This document shows positions 7,551-15,609 of a stretch of DNA of 35,526 nt, piece after piece. The stretch spans positions 1 to 35,526 of the forward strand of contig NZ_LWAF01000017.1 of NCBI RefSeq assembly GCF_001719065.1, given 5' to 3'. Made by a program: the position numbers and the translations under genes. This DNA is from Fervidobacterium thailandense (GTDB lineage: Bacteria; Thermotogota; Thermotogae; Thermotogales; Fervidobacteriaceae). Within the stretch, counting starts at the first letter, position 1. Every line of letters starts with the position of its first letter. A model generated the notes under the pieces. It ran no database searches, had not been told where the DNA came from, and worked only from the letters and a program-made list of their open reading frames with translations.

Positions 7551-8672
7551 ATGTTCGACGCAATCGTGGTAGGTGCCGGCCTATCTGGTTCGACAGCAGC
7601 ACGAATATTAGCCGAGGCTGGTTATAAGGTATTAGTTATTGAGAGACAAAAACACGTAGCAGGTCACTGCCATGACTACAAAGATAATAACGGTATCACT
7701 GTCCATACCTACGGTCCACACATTTTCCATACCAATAACCGAAAAGTCTGGGAGTTTGTTTGCAGGTTCACCGAATTCTATTTCTACCAACATAGAGTCC
7801 TCAGTTATGTTGAGGGACGATTTGTTCCCTTTCCTATCAACAGAGATACACTCGTTGAAATTTTCGGTATAAACATAGCAACATATGAGGTTGAAGAATT
7901 TCTTGAGAAAGAGGTGAAAAAATCAAAGTTTAATGTTCCACCGAGAAATTTTAGAGATGTTGTTGTCTCGCAAGTTGGTGAAAGGTTATACGAGCTGTTT
8001 TTTAAGAATTATACGAAAAAACAATGGGGGAGAGAACCCGAAGAACTTGCACCCGATGTTGCGAGGAGAATACCGGTAAGAACTAATAGAGACGGTAGAT
8101 ACTTCTCGGATAAATATCAGGGTATACCAGCGGAAGGATATACAAAAATGGTCGAAAAAATTCTCAACCACCCGAACATAGTTCTCATGTTAGGGATCGA
8201 TTACTTTGAAGTGAGAGACTTGTTTAAGCCAAAGTTAACGGTATACACAGGAGAACTGGATAAATTCTTTGATTACGTATACGGTAAACTTGAATACCGG
8301 TCACTTAAATTGGAGTTGAGAACGTTAGAACAGGAGTTTTATCAGCCGGTATCAGTCGTTAACTACCCTAACGATTACGACTGGACAAGAGTAACAGAGT
8401 ACAAACATTTCTTGAATGAAAAAAGCGAGAGAACAACAATATGTTATGAGTACCCCATAGAAGAAGGAGAGCCATTTTACGTTGTAATGACTCAAGACAA
8501 TCTTGTAAAAAGAGAAAAGTACCTAAAAGAGGTAGAAAAGCTTGAAAAAACCGGGGAATTCTTGTTTATAGGAAGGTTGGCAGAGTACAAATATTACAAC
8601 ATGGATCAGGCTATAGAAGCAGCTTTAGAAAAAATCACCAAGTATCTGACTAACTCCCTAAGATCTGATTGA
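7551..8672 (+). CDS. glf: UDP-galactopyranose mutase
   Basis: 373 aa from ATG 7551 (GGGGTTGAT about 10 nt upstream). FAD-binding Rossmann motif VVGAGLSGS (residues 7-15) with the ribose-binding Glu of VIERQ. The mutase signature HTYGPHIFHT at about 52-61 covers the loop next to the flavin. Conserved Arg-containing 'IPVRTNRDGRYF' and the late 'GRLAEYKYYNMDQAI', which closes the FAD site, are both present. Length matches the bacterial enzyme. It ring-contracts UDP-Galp to UDP-Galf through a flavin N5 adduct, in the cytoplasm, so the organism probably makes a galactofuranose-containing glycan. It converges with the galactofuranosyltransferase gene, and the two 3' ends overlap by 23 bp. Confidence 0.95.
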   Translation: MFDAIVVGAGLSGSTAARILAEAGYKVLVIERQKHVAGHCHDYKDNNGITVHTYGPHIFHTNNRKVWEFVCRFTEFYFYQHRVLSYVEGRFVPFPINRDTLVEIFGINIATYEVEEFLEKEVKKSKFNVPPRNFRDVVVSQVGERLYELFFKNYTKKQWGREPEELAPDVARRIPVRTNRDGRYFSDKYQGIPAEGYTKMVEKILNHPNIVLMLGIDYFEVRDLFKPKLTVYTGELDKFFDYVYGKLEYRSLKLELRTLEQEFYQPVSVVNYPNDYDWTRVTEYKHFLNEKSERTTICYEYPIEEGEPFYVVMTQDNLVKREKYLKEVEKLEKTGEFLFIGRLAEYKYYNMDQAIEAALEKITKYLTNSLRSD

Positions 8673-9723
8673 TAACTTTTTCTAAATTTTTCCCCTGGGC
8701 CAATTGGTTTCTTAGATTCATGACGTTTTCTCTCCAAAGATTATACTCCTTTTCTGATATGTTTTCCAATATTTCGTCAAGCTCTTCTAAGGAGTGTATT
8801 CCAAAACCTATGTTGTACTTCTTGACCACATCGTACACAGCAGCCTCTTTCCAACAAATCAAGGGTAGGCCGGTAACGATATAAAGGGAAGCTTTATGAG
8901 GAGAATTGTATCTCAAATAATTTCCAACAGTTCCAGATATTTCTTTAGTTTCCTCACCGTCCCAAATTAAACCAAAGTGCCCCTTTAAGTGGTAGGGAAG
9001 TTCATCAGGTGGAAACGCCCCTTTGAGCTCAATGTTTTCGTTTTGCACTATTGTATCAAAACCCTTGCCGTACAAAACTAAACGGTAATTTTTAAATTTC
9101 GAATTGCCCTGAGCTATTTTGTAAAGAAACCCTGACTTCCATTTGCTTAAGTTTCCGGCGTAGACCACTAGAAATTTTCGATCGTCCGGAAACGGTAATC
9201 CCCCAAGACTGGGGCTTTGAGAAGTGTTTGGGAGAGACTCCAAAATATAATCAAACAACTCGATGACAAAGAGAGTGCCATTGAATCCTATTTTCTCTCT
9301 AAGAAAATCGGCCATTTGTTTTGAATGACAAATTGCGTGTGTAAACTTTGAAAAGACAAATTTCTCTCTTAGGAAATCAATTTTTCGAGAAAATCTTATT
9401 GATTCAACATCGTGAATAACAATAATCCTTTTTCCTTTTCGAAACGCAAGTTTAAGAATAGGGGCTAGAAAAAGATCTATCCCAGTCCCGTTTTGAAAAA
9501 ATACGTTTGAGTATTCGTACTCCTTAGTAAAGAACGAGGATAATACTAACTTAAATAGCTTAGTTATCGATAAAACTCTGATTTTCTTCCCATCTTTAAA
9601 CAAGTCTATCGGCTTAAAGTTCATCCTACGAAAAATTCTTTCCACGTCTAACTTGGCCTTCAAAGCTGCGTTAAAGTTTTCCCAGAAAAACGCAGAAACG
9701 TAGTATGTTTCTTGAGATTTCAA
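8650..9723 (-). CDS. Probable beta-1,6-galactofuranosyltransferase, WbbI-like (GT-B)
   Basis: 357 aa read leftward from TTG 9723 with GGAGGTGG just upstream. The fold is GT-B: an N-terminal half with 'RIIVIHDVESIRF', a hinge at 'KFLVVYAGNLSKW' and a C-terminal half with 'GHFGLIWDGE', 'GNYLRYNSPHKASLYI' and 'GLPLICWKEAAVYDVV'. The last three are the hallmark of WbbI-type galactofuranosyltransferases, which use UDP-Galf. Its partner enzyme glf lies tail to tail with it, which supports the assignment strongly. It is expressed from the opposite strand, so the donor-making and donor-using genes are under separate promoters. It shares the AT-rich composition of the cluster. Acceptor sugar unknown. 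Confidence 0.85.
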   Translation of the reverse strand: MKSQETYYVSAFFWENFNAALKAKLDVERIFRRMNFKPIDLFKDGKKIRVLSITKLFKLVLSSFFTKEYEYSNVFFQNGTGIDLFLAPILKLAFRKGKRIIVIHDVESIRFSRKIDFLREKFVFSKFTHAICHSKQMADFLREKIGFNGTLFVIELFDYILESLPNTSQSPSLGGLPFPDDRKFLVVYAGNLSKWKSGFLYKIAQGNSKFKNYRLVLYGKGFDTIVQNENIELKGAFPPDELPYHLKGHFGLIWDGEETKEISGTVGNYLRYNSPHKASLYIVTGLPLICWKEAAVYDVVKKYNIGFGIHSLEELDEILENISEKEYNLWRENVMNLRNQLAQGKNLEKVINQILGS

Positions 9724-9742
9724 ATGAAGCCACCTCCAATTA

Positions 9743-9771
9743 TTGACATCTGTCTTTCCAAATGGTAGAAT
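9743..9771 (+). promoter_or_regulatory. Promoter of tRNA-Gln
   Basis: TTGACA at 9743-9748, 17-bp spacer, TAGAAT at 9766-9771, with TG of an extended -10 at 9763-9764. Transcription should start near 9778, only a few nt before the mature tRNA 5' end at 9783. It is the closest match to consensus in the window. Confidence 0.85.
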
Positions 9772-9782
9772 ATTTTACGCCT

Positions 9783-9856
9783 TGGGAGGTCGTCTAACGG
9801 CAGGACGGCGGACTCTGGATCCGCTAGTGGAGGTTCGAATCCTCCCCTCCCAGCCA
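9783..9856 (+). tRNA. tRNA-Gln, anticodon CUG
   Basis: Cloverleaf read by hand. Acceptor TGGGAGG (9783-9789) pairs with CCTCCCA (9846-9852). The D arm begins at 9792. The anticodon stem is GCGGA/TCCGC (9808-9812 with 9820-9824) around loop CTCTGGA, giving anticodon CTG at 9815-9817. The T arm is GGAGG-TTCGAAT-CCTCC (9829-9845). Discriminator G is 9853 and CCA is encoded at 9854-9856. The U1-A72 start and discriminator G are usual for bacterial tRNA-Gln. Confidence 0.97.
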
Positions 9857-9872
9857 AAAGTTTATTGAAAGA

Positions 9873-9905
9873 GGAGGTCAGGTGTAATCTGACCTCCTTA
9901 TTTTT
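9873..9905 (+). terminator. Intrinsic terminator of tRNA-Gln
   Basis: GGAGGTCAG (9873-9881), 7-nt loop, CTGACCTCC (9889-9897), then TTATTTTT. A perfect 9-bp stem with a U-rich tail on the + strand. It sits between the tRNA and the convergent hisS stop at 9907; the opposite strand has a much weaker U tail. Confidence 0.9.
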
Positions 9906-9906
9906 C

Positions 9907-11166
9907 TCATTCATTTATCATATCCTTCAGTCCGCCCACAACGAAACTCTTTTCGAACTCCACTTGCTCTCCCGTTTCCATGTTCTTGACAATGACCACG
10001 TCACGTTCGAGTTCTTCTTCTCCGATGATTACACAATACTTAGCTCCGAGTCTTGCGGCATGTTTTAACTGTGCGCTTATGCTTCGCTCCATAAGGTCCA
10101 ATCCGGTGGGGATACCAGCTTTTCGAAGTTGTTCGGCGAGTTTAAGTGCTTCGACTTTCACATCGTCTCCTCCCATGTAAGTAACGTAGACGAGGTTTCT
10201 GCCTATTTCTTCGACTTCCACATTTTCAGCCTTAAGGCTCAATATTAGTCGTTCTATTCCTGCGGCAAATCCAAGTGCTGGGACTTCTTTGCCACCTATT
10301 TCTTTAATCAAGTTGTCGTACCTTCCACCACCGGCGATTGCACTCATCGCACCGAGACGTTTGTGGTGGACTTCAAAAACAGTTCTATTGTAGTAATCTA
10401 ATCCACGTACGAGTCTTGGATTTTCAACAAACTGCACACCGCTTTGTTCGAGGAACTTCTTAAGTTTTTGGTAATGTTCCCTTGCACTTTCACCGAGGAA
10501 ATCGGTAATCTTCGGAGCGTTTTCAACGTACTTCACATCGACTTTGCAATCGAGCAATCTGAGTACGTTCCGCTCAAATCGCGCTTTGCAATCGTCGCAA
10601 AGGTTGTCCAGGTGTTTGGAGTAATATTCCCTCAACGCTTCGCGGTACCTGGCCCTGTCTTCGGAGTCTCCCAGGGAGTTTATCTGAATCTCGTAATCAA
10701 TTAAGCCGATTTCTTTGAGAAACCTGTCAACGAAAAGGATAAGCTCCGCGTCGGCTATCGGGGAGTAGCTGCCGAATATCTCCGCACCAAACTGATGGAA
10801 TTGTCTTTGGCGACCAGATTGCGGTTTTTCGTACCTAAACATCGGACCGATGTAAAAGTACTTCTGGGGAAAGCCTTGAGTTATCATTCCGTTCTCAACG
10901 AATGCGCGAACGACCGGTGCAGTTCCCTCCGGGCGGAGTGTGATGCTTCGGCCTCCTTTATCCTCGAACGTGTACATTTCCTTCTGGACGATGTCGGTGT
11001 CTTCACCGACGCTTCTGACAAAAAGTTTCGTTTCCTCGAAGATGGGGGTCCTTATCTCCTCGTAGCCGTATCTGATGGCAACCTCCCGTGCTTTGCTCTC
11101 TATCCAGTACCAATACTTCATCTCATTCCCGTAGATATCCTCCGTTCCCTTTATCTTTTGGTACAC
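9907..11166 (-). CDS. hisS: Histidine--tRNA ligase
   Basis: 419 aa from GTG 11166 (GGAGGTG about 9 nt upstream). It is a class II synthetase. Motif 1 is near 'KEMYTFEDKGGRSITLRPEGTAPVVRAF'-type residues 80-110, motif 2 is FRYEKPQSGRQRQFHQFG, the histidine-specific elements are GLDYYNRTVFEV and GGRYDNL, and motif 3 is PALGFAAGIERLIL. The C-terminal anticodon-binding domain (from about 330) reads YVTYMGGD...AEQLRKAGIPTGLDL. Length is standard. It charges tRNA-His in the cytoplasm. It is last in a four-gene leftward operon, and its start codon lies inside the 3' end of the upstream TPR gene (16-bp overlap), so translation is probably coupled. Confidence 0.97.
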   Translation of the reverse strand: MYQKIKGTEDIYGNEMKYWYWIESKAREVAIRYGYEEIRTPIFEETKLFVRSVGEDTDIVQKEMYTFEDKGGRSITLRPEGTAPVVRAFVENGMITQGFPQKYFYIGPMFRYEKPQSGRQRQFHQFGAEIFGSYSPIADAELILFVDRFLKEIGLIDYEIQINSLGDSEDRARYREALREYYSKHLDNLCDDCKARFERNVLRLLDCKVDVKYVENAPKITDFLGESAREHYQKLKKFLEQSGVQFVENPRLVRGLDYYNRTVFEVHHKRLGAMSAIAGGGRYDNLIKEIGGKEVPALGFAAGIERLILSLKAENVEVEEIGRNLVYVTYMGGDDVKVEALKLAEQLRKAGIPTGLDLMERSISAQLKHAARLGAKYCVIIGEEELERDVVIVKNMETGEQVEFEKSFVVGGLKDMINE

Positions 11167-11918
11167 CTTTTCGACACCTCCGGGATCCTTTTCAAAATTT
11201 CATTTTTGGCATCTTCGTCAACAATTTTCCATTCGGGGCGGATCGGAAGCTTCAAAGCGCTATTGTAAATCTCCAAAGCTTTGCAGAAATCTCCTTTTTT
11301 CTCGTAGAGTTTTCCTAAAACCACGTACGTAAATATATGGCCAGGTTCGAGCTCCAAAGCCCTAAGTAATAGGGTTTCCGCTTTCTTTAAGTCGGGAAAT
11401 AGTGGTACTTCAAGGTATCTGACTCCCGCTAAGAAGTGGGGTTCCCAGCGATCAGGCCCGTATTTGAGTGCCTCGGTCAGGTGATGGTCGACCTTTCCGA
11501 TCAGAGTTATCGCGAGAAGATTATTTTTTTGGATGCGGTGCGAGAGTACTACGACCATGGCGTAGTGGAACTTCCAAAAATTTGGATAGGCTCTTATACT
11601 ACTTTCGGCAAGCTCGTAAGCTTTTGCCGAGTATTCGAACCCTTTCCCACCCCAGCTGTAAAGCTCGGAGTAGGCAATTATGACATCGGCCCTCTCCTCA
11701 AGTGTTAATTTGTTCAAATCCAAGCTTCGTAAGAGTTGGTCAAGTTCCTCAGCTTTTCTGTTTCCAATCAGAAACGTTATTTTGTAAGAAAGCTCACTTA
11801 CTTGGGTTTGTGCGAAAAATGGGCTTGAAAATGATAAAAACAATAGGAATGTCGCTACAAGACAATGTAAGGTGTTTTTAAACCTTAAACAACAATTCCC
11901 TGATTGCGTAAGCCACAC
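11151..11918 (-). CDS. Exported or membrane-anchored TPR protein
   Basis: About 255 aa. The N-terminus contains a signal-like hydrophobic segment (LHCLVATFLLFLSFSS followed by PFFAQTQ), suggesting export with cleavage after FFA. The rest is alpha-helical with tetratricopeptide repeats, clearest at 'AETLLLRALELEPGHIFTYVVLGKLYEKKGDF' spread over about residues 185-220. Cys appears only at the ends. The start is uncertain: GTG 11918, used here, has a GAGG upstream but makes a 41-bp overlap with the HAD gene; no ATG is available. It is third in the rmlA-like/HAD/TPR/hisS operon. TPR proteins are protein-interaction scaffolds, and nothing in the sequence tells the partner. Confidence 0.75.
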   Translation of the reverse strand: MWLTQSGNCCLRFKNTLHCLVATFLLFLSFSSPFFAQTQVSELSYKITFLIGNRKAEELDQLLRSLDLNKLTLEERADVIIAYSELYSWGGKGFEYSAKAYELAESSIRAYPNFWKFHYAMVVVLSHRIQKNNLLAITLIGKVDHHLTEALKYGPDRWEPHFLAGVRYLEVPLFPDLKKAETLLLRALELEPGHIFTYVVLGKLYEKKGDFCKALEIYNSALKLPIRPEWKIVDEDAKNEILKRIPEVSKRCTKR

Positions 11919-12720
11919 CTGCCTCGTTGTTCGACCTTGTGATATACCGAGCGTAACGCTTCACCTCGTCGTGTGCATTTTCAACAACGACGGGAAAACC
12001 AACAAGTTTGAGCATTCCGATGTCGTTGAAACTATCTCCCAAATACATCGTTTCCTCTGGTCTCACACCGAAATAGTTCAGCAAGAACTTCAGTGCTTCC
12101 TCCTTTGAACAGTTCGGTCCGAAGATCTCGTAGAACGATTCGCCTCCCAAAACATTGTTCTTCACGACGCTAACTTCCGATTCGAAGCCGTCGATAGCGC
12201 CCTTTATGGCCCTCAGTATACGTTCTTCTTCACCTACGATGGCTATCTCGGCAATCTCTTCACTCGTTTTTAAGTATTCTACCACGTCCGTTACACGGTT
12301 CAACCTCCATGCGTTTTGTTCCAAGTACTTTTCGAACGCTCCGTGATAATCCATATCGATGTACATATCGTGCTCGTCAAGAAAGGAGGAGTACAGAATG
12401 TAAAACAATCCTTCTTTTCTTGCAGATTCTACGAATCTTTTCGCTATTTGGCTTTTGAGCGGAACTTGGTGGACAATCCTACGACGCAGGGGCTCGTAGA
12501 TGAAAGCTCCGTTTTGAAATATTACCGGAACGTCGAGTCCAAGTTCTTCGATGTACGGTTTTGCCGAATGCAAGTTGCGTCCGGTGGCGACGCTTACGTG
12601 AACACCACGCTCCATCGCTTCCCGAAGGGCCTTTACGTTCTCCTCAGGAATATGCTTATCATCGTCAAGAAGTGTACCATCAAGGTCGGTAACTATCAAC
12701 TTGATCTTCCAGGGTACCAT
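11878..12720 (-). CDS. Cof-type HAD family hydrolase (sugar/nucleotide phosphatase)
   Basis: 280 aa from ATG 12720. Motif I is TDLDGTLLDD with the nucleophile Asp12 and acid/base Asp14. The type IIB cap follows (about 85-200), and motif IV is 'YLGDSFNDIGML' near residue 235, where Cof proteins have GDxxND. Such enzymes dephosphorylate small metabolites such as sugar phosphates, FMN or erythronate phosphates; the substrate cannot be predicted. Frame-compatible GTG and TTG starts exist upstream to 12756, which would overlap the rmlA-like stop. I prefer ATG 12720 since the protein then begins two residues before the typical KIKLIVTDLDGT strand. It is second in the leftward operon. Confidence 0.9.
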   Translation of the reverse strand: MVPWKIKLIVTDLDGTLLDDDKHIPEENVKALREAMERGVHVSVATGRNLHSAKPYIEELGLDVPVIFQNGAFIYEPLRRRIVHQVPLKSQIAKRFVESARKEGLFYILYSSFLDEHDMYIDMDYHGAFEKYLEQNAWRLNRVTDVVEYLKTSEEIAEIAIVGEEERILRAIKGAIDGFESEVSVVKNNVLGGESFYEIFGPNCSKEEALKFLLNYFGVRPEETMYLGDSFNDIGMLKLVGFPVVVENAHDEVKRYARYITRSNNEAGVAYAIRELLFKV

Positions 12721-12742
12721 TTCCACCACTCGCTCCGTTACT

Positions 12743-13822
12743 TTACTTTGCAACAATGACTTTACTCAGGTCACCGGCTATGATTTGCACACCTTTTGGT
12801 TTACCATCCATCTCCGTGATTTCAACTTTCTTTCCTATGAGCGATGAATCGATCCTGGCTGAGAAGTTCGAAATTCTGACCTCATCCATCACTATGGAGT
12901 TCTCGATTTCGCAGTTTTCGATCAAAACACCGTTACCTATCGACGTGTAGGGGCCTATGTAGGCGTTCGAGATCGTGCAGTTTTTACCGATGATGACCGG
13001 TCCCCTGATGACGCTGTTGACGACCTCGGTGCCTTCACCTATGCTCACTCTACCGTGGACCGAGGAAGTAGCTTCGATGACTCCCTCGATCTTGAATTCC
13101 TCTATCACCTCATCAAGTATCTTATGATTGGCCTCTATCAGGTCTTCGGGTTTACCGGTATCCTTCCACCAACCGTAGATGATGTGTCCCTCCACCGTTC
13201 CACGGTGTTGGATGAGCCAATCTATCGCGTCTGTTATCTCGTACTCACCCCTCCAGGAGGGTTTTATGTTTGCGATACCTTCGAATATATCTTTCCTGAA
13301 CAAGTAAAGCCCGATTATTGCTAGGTTTGAAGGTGGATCTTTTGGTTTCTCTATCGTCTTCACGATGCGATTGTTCTCCATTACTGCGATACCAAACCGC
13401 GACGGATCACTCACAGGAGAGAGCATGATGAGTGCACTCAACTCTTTCTTTTCTTCAAATTCTTTAACAAATGGACGTATGTCGTCCAGGATTAGGTTAT
13501 CTCCAAGGTACATGAGGAATTCTTCGTCACCCAGGAAGTCCTTGGCCATACTTACAGCGTGCGCGAGGCCTTTCGGTTCCGGTTGGAGTATGTAGGTGAG
13601 ATGAACTCCAAATTCACGGCCATCACCGAGCGTTTTCTCGAAATCTTCCTTGTTTTCTGGGCTAACTATGATTCCGATCTCGGTTATCCCAGCACTTTTA
13701 ATTTTCTCGATGGTGTAAAGGATAACGGGTTTGTTCGCAACCGGTATGAGGTGTTTGGCTGTGGTGTAGGTTAATGGTCTGAGTCTTGTACCTTTACCAG
13801 CGCATAGCACTATAGCTTTCAT
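12743..13822 (-). CDS. Long-form glucose-1-phosphate thymidylyltransferase-like nucleotidyltransferase
   Basis: 359 aa from ATG 13822 (GGGAGGG 8 nt upstream). The N-terminal pyrophosphorylase domain has the signature LCAGKGTRLRPLTY and the conserved Lys of AKHLIPVANKP. 'LQPEPKGLAHAV' and 'MYLGDNLI' carry the base- and metal-binding residues. From about residue 245 the chain becomes hexapeptide repeats (VSIGEGTEVVNSVI, GPVIIGKNCTISNAYI, GPYTSIGNGVLIENCEI), a left-handed beta-helix. This is the long RmlA form common in thermophiles and archaea, sometimes with dual sugar-1-phosphate specificity. The expected product is dTDP-glucose or a related nucleotide sugar for surface glycans. It is first gene of the operon ending in hisS. 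Confidence 0.88.
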   Translation of the reverse strand: MKAIVLCAGKGTRLRPLTYTTAKHLIPVANKPVILYTIEKIKSAGITEIGIIVSPENKEDFEKTLGDGREFGVHLTYILQPEPKGLAHAVSMAKDFLGDEEFLMYLGDNLILDDIRPFVKEFEEKKELSALIMLSPVSDPSRFGIAVMENNRIVKTIEKPKDPPSNLAIIGLYLFRKDIFEGIANIKPSWRGEYEITDAIDWLIQHRGTVEGHIIYGWWKDTGKPEDLIEANHKILDEVIEEFKIEGVIEATSSVHGRVSIGEGTEVVNSVIRGPVIIGKNCTISNAYIGPYTSIGNGVLIENCEIENSIVMDEVRISNFSARIDSSLIGKKVEITEMDGKPKGVQIIAGDLSKVIVAK

Positions 13823-13873
13823 GAACGTTCCCTCCCAATCACCTGCGATGAGTTTATTTTCTATGCAACTACG

Positions 13874-13879
13874 ATTATA
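13874..13879 (-). promoter_or_regulatory. -10 box of the leftward rmlA-like/hisS operon
   Basis: On the complement TATAAT (13879 to 13874) is preceded by TGG, giving an extended -10. TTTAAA lies 16 nt upstream as a weak -35. The start codon at 13822 is about 50 nt downstream. It diverges from the promoter module of the DUF2828 gene. Confidence 0.6.
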
Positions 13880-14023
13880 CCATTTATCTCACTTTTTTAA
13901 ATGTGGATCCGCAGTTTTTTTAAGCCGATTCTTTCCGAAGTTATGCGTTTTAACTCTCGACTGAATCTCCGGAGAGTTGAAATACACATTTTACTCGTTC
14001 TCTTAAAGTCTTGCGAACAATTC

Positions 14024-14058
14024 TTGTCAGAAAGGGGCGTTCTTGCTGTCTATATTAT
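14024..14058 (+). promoter_or_regulatory. Candidate alternative-sigma promoter module, copy 1
   Basis: TTGTCAGAAA (14024-14033), 8 nt, CTTG (14042-14045), 2 nt, GTCTATATTAT (14048-14058). The same bases at the same spacing recur at 15539-15573 before the sigma-like gene. No -10/-35 pair with housekeeping spacing fits here. A GTC-type -10 with a -35 about 15-18 nt upstream is the style of ECF sigma promoters. The ribosome site of the DUF2828 gene begins 30 nt after it. Just upstream is AACTCTC/GAGAGTT (13952-13958 with 13972-13978), a possible but weak operator. Confidence 0.6.
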
Positions 14059-14100
14059 TCGGAAATAGTTGAGTTCAAAAGGCGAGTGGAGGTGTTGCGA

Positions 14101-15501
14101 GTGAAGAAAACGTGGGAAGGTGGTAACTGCTACGAATTTTCCCTGGATCATCACCTCGAGTTCTTCTCAAAAGCCGGTAGCCTGTTCGAAGGGCGCTGGT
14201 CATTCTACGGAAACGAGGAGTCCGCACTCTCACTTTTCCAGAAAATGTGGGCGCTGAATAGCCTTGAGGATAGATTGTTGTCCATGAAGCTCCTGTTCTG
14301 GTTACGCGATTGCCGTGGTGGAGCTGGGAACAGGAGTGGGTTCAGGTCATGTGCCAAGTGGCTCGCGGTCAACGACGCGCGATGGATGGAGGCGAACCTT
14401 GAACTGGTACCAGAGCACGGTCGCTGGGACGACTTGAAGGTCTTCTTCGGGACACCGCTCGAAGAAGCAGCCGCAAGGCTCTGGGCGCGGGCAATAGCCG
14501 ACGGTAACGTACTCGCTGCAAAGTGGGCCAAGAGGGAATACAAACCACTGCAAAGGGCACTGGGAGTCAACGAAGCGGGATTAAGGAAGTTACTCTCCTC
14601 GCTGAGAAAAGAACACATCGTGGAGCACAAGATGTGCCAGAACCTGTGGCATGAGATAGATTATAGCAAAGTCCCGTCTGTTGCACTTGGGAGGTACTCA
14701 CGTGCGTTCATCAGGCATGACGAGGAGAGGTTTAACGAATACTTGAACAGTGTAAAAAGGGGAGAAGCGAAAATCAACACGCAAGCTCTCTTCCCGCATG
14801 ACTGCGTGGCTACGGTTATGAACGGCCACGATGAGCTCGGTGATCTGCAGTTTGAGAATCTACCAAATTATATGCCCGAAAACTACAAGGTTATCGTCGT
14901 TGCCGACACATCCGGAAGCATGTCCATTCCCATCAGTGGTTCGATCCAAGCCGTCCACGTTTCCATCGGTTTGGCGTTGTATTGCTCGGCCAAGATTCCC
15001 GAGGACAACCCGTTCCATAAGAAGTTCATCGCTTTCGAATCCGAAAGCGAGTTCAAAAACTGGAACGGTATGAAGTTCAGTGAGGCGGTGAAAAATAAGG
15101 AGATCTTCGACGGAGCTTGCGGCGGGACAAGAATCGATAAAGCCCTGAAACTGATACTCGATACGGCACTTTTCTACAACTTAAAGCAAGAACAATTACC
15201 AGAAGTACTGTTGATCGTTTCCGACATGCAGTTCCACATGGGTGTGGAAGGGGATGGCACGGAAGTGGAAAAAGTACTGCGAGAGTTCGAAAAGAAAGGA
15301 TACACCCCTCCAAAAATCGTCTACTGGAACACTGCCGGTTACGCAGGGAGTCCCGCAACTGTGAACACGCCGAATACGGTCCTGATCTCCGGCTTCAGTC
15401 CGGCCGTGCTGAAGTACGTTTTCAGCACGGATTTCTCCCCGCGGAGTGTCATGCTCGCAGCCGTCGAAAAATACGATGTGAAACCACCAACGGGATTTTG
15501 A
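14101..15501 (+). CDS. DUF2828-family Ro/TROVE-like protein with C-terminal vWA domain
   Basis: 466 aa from GTG 14101 (GGAGGTG at 14088-14094); TTG 14095 is the alternative. The N-terminal 250 residues are helical, with features I associate with DUF2828: 'LLSMKLLFWLRDCRGGAG', 'EHGRWDDLKVFF', 'LAAKWAKREYKPLQRA' and 'YSRAFIRHDEERFNEYL'. The C-terminal half is a von Willebrand A domain with a full metal site: DTSGS (Asp269), the Thr of GGTRIDKAL and the Asp of LIVSDMQFH. This helical-ring-plus-vWA layout is that of Ro60/TROVE proteins, which bind Y RNAs and misfolded RNAs; the kinship of DUF2828 with TROVE is my inference from architecture. No signal peptide, so it is cytoplasmic. It shares its promoter module with the sigma-like gene 192 nt downstream. 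Confidence 0.75.
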   Translation: MKKTWEGGNCYEFSLDHHLEFFSKAGSLFEGRWSFYGNEESALSLFQKMWALNSLEDRLLSMKLLFWLRDCRGGAGNRSGFRSCAKWLAVNDARWMEANLELVPEHGRWDDLKVFFGTPLEEAAARLWARAIADGNVLAAKWAKREYKPLQRALGVNEAGLRKLLSSLRKEHIVEHKMCQNLWHEIDYSKVPSVALGRYSRAFIRHDEERFNEYLNSVKRGEAKINTQALFPHDCVATVMNGHDELGDLQFENLPNYMPENYKVIVVADTSGSMSIPISGSIQAVHVSIGLALYCSAKIPEDNPFHKKFIAFESESEFKNWNGMKFSEAVKNKEIFDGACGGTRIDKALKLILDTALFYNLKQEQLPEVLLIVSDMQFHMGVEGDGTEVEKVLREFEKKGYTPPKIVYWNTAGYAGSPATVNTPNTVLISGFSPAVLKYVFSTDFSPRSVMLAAVEKYDVKPPTGF

Positions 15502-15538
15502 GGTGTTAAGGCGGTTTCCGGGAAAATTTCTGAAATTT

Positions 15539-15573
15539 TTGTCAGAAACTTGAGGGCTTGACGTCTATATTAT
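15539..15573 (+). promoter_or_regulatory. Candidate alternative-sigma promoter module, copy 2
   Basis: TTGTCAGAAA (15539-15548), 8 nt, CTTG (15557-15560), 2 nt, GTCTATATTAT (15563-15573), identical in bases and spacing to the module at 14024. A housekeeping-like pair TTGACG (15558-15563), 16 nt, TAGAAT (15580-15585) overlaps it, so two polymerase forms may start transcription of the sigma-like gene here. Confidence 0.6.
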
Positions 15574-15609
15574 ATGGAATAGAATAAATTCGATTCGGAA
15601 ATTTGGGCG

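Noticed and set aside
9720-9914. Minus-strand open frame crossing tRNA-Gln
   Set aside because: It reads through the tRNA and its terminator in antisense; the tRNA with promoter and terminator explains the region.
13952-13978. AACTCTC/GAGAGTT inverted repeat upstream of the DUF2828 promoter module
   Set aside because: Only 7 bp with a 13-nt loop, not repeated before the sigma-like gene; too weak to call an operator.
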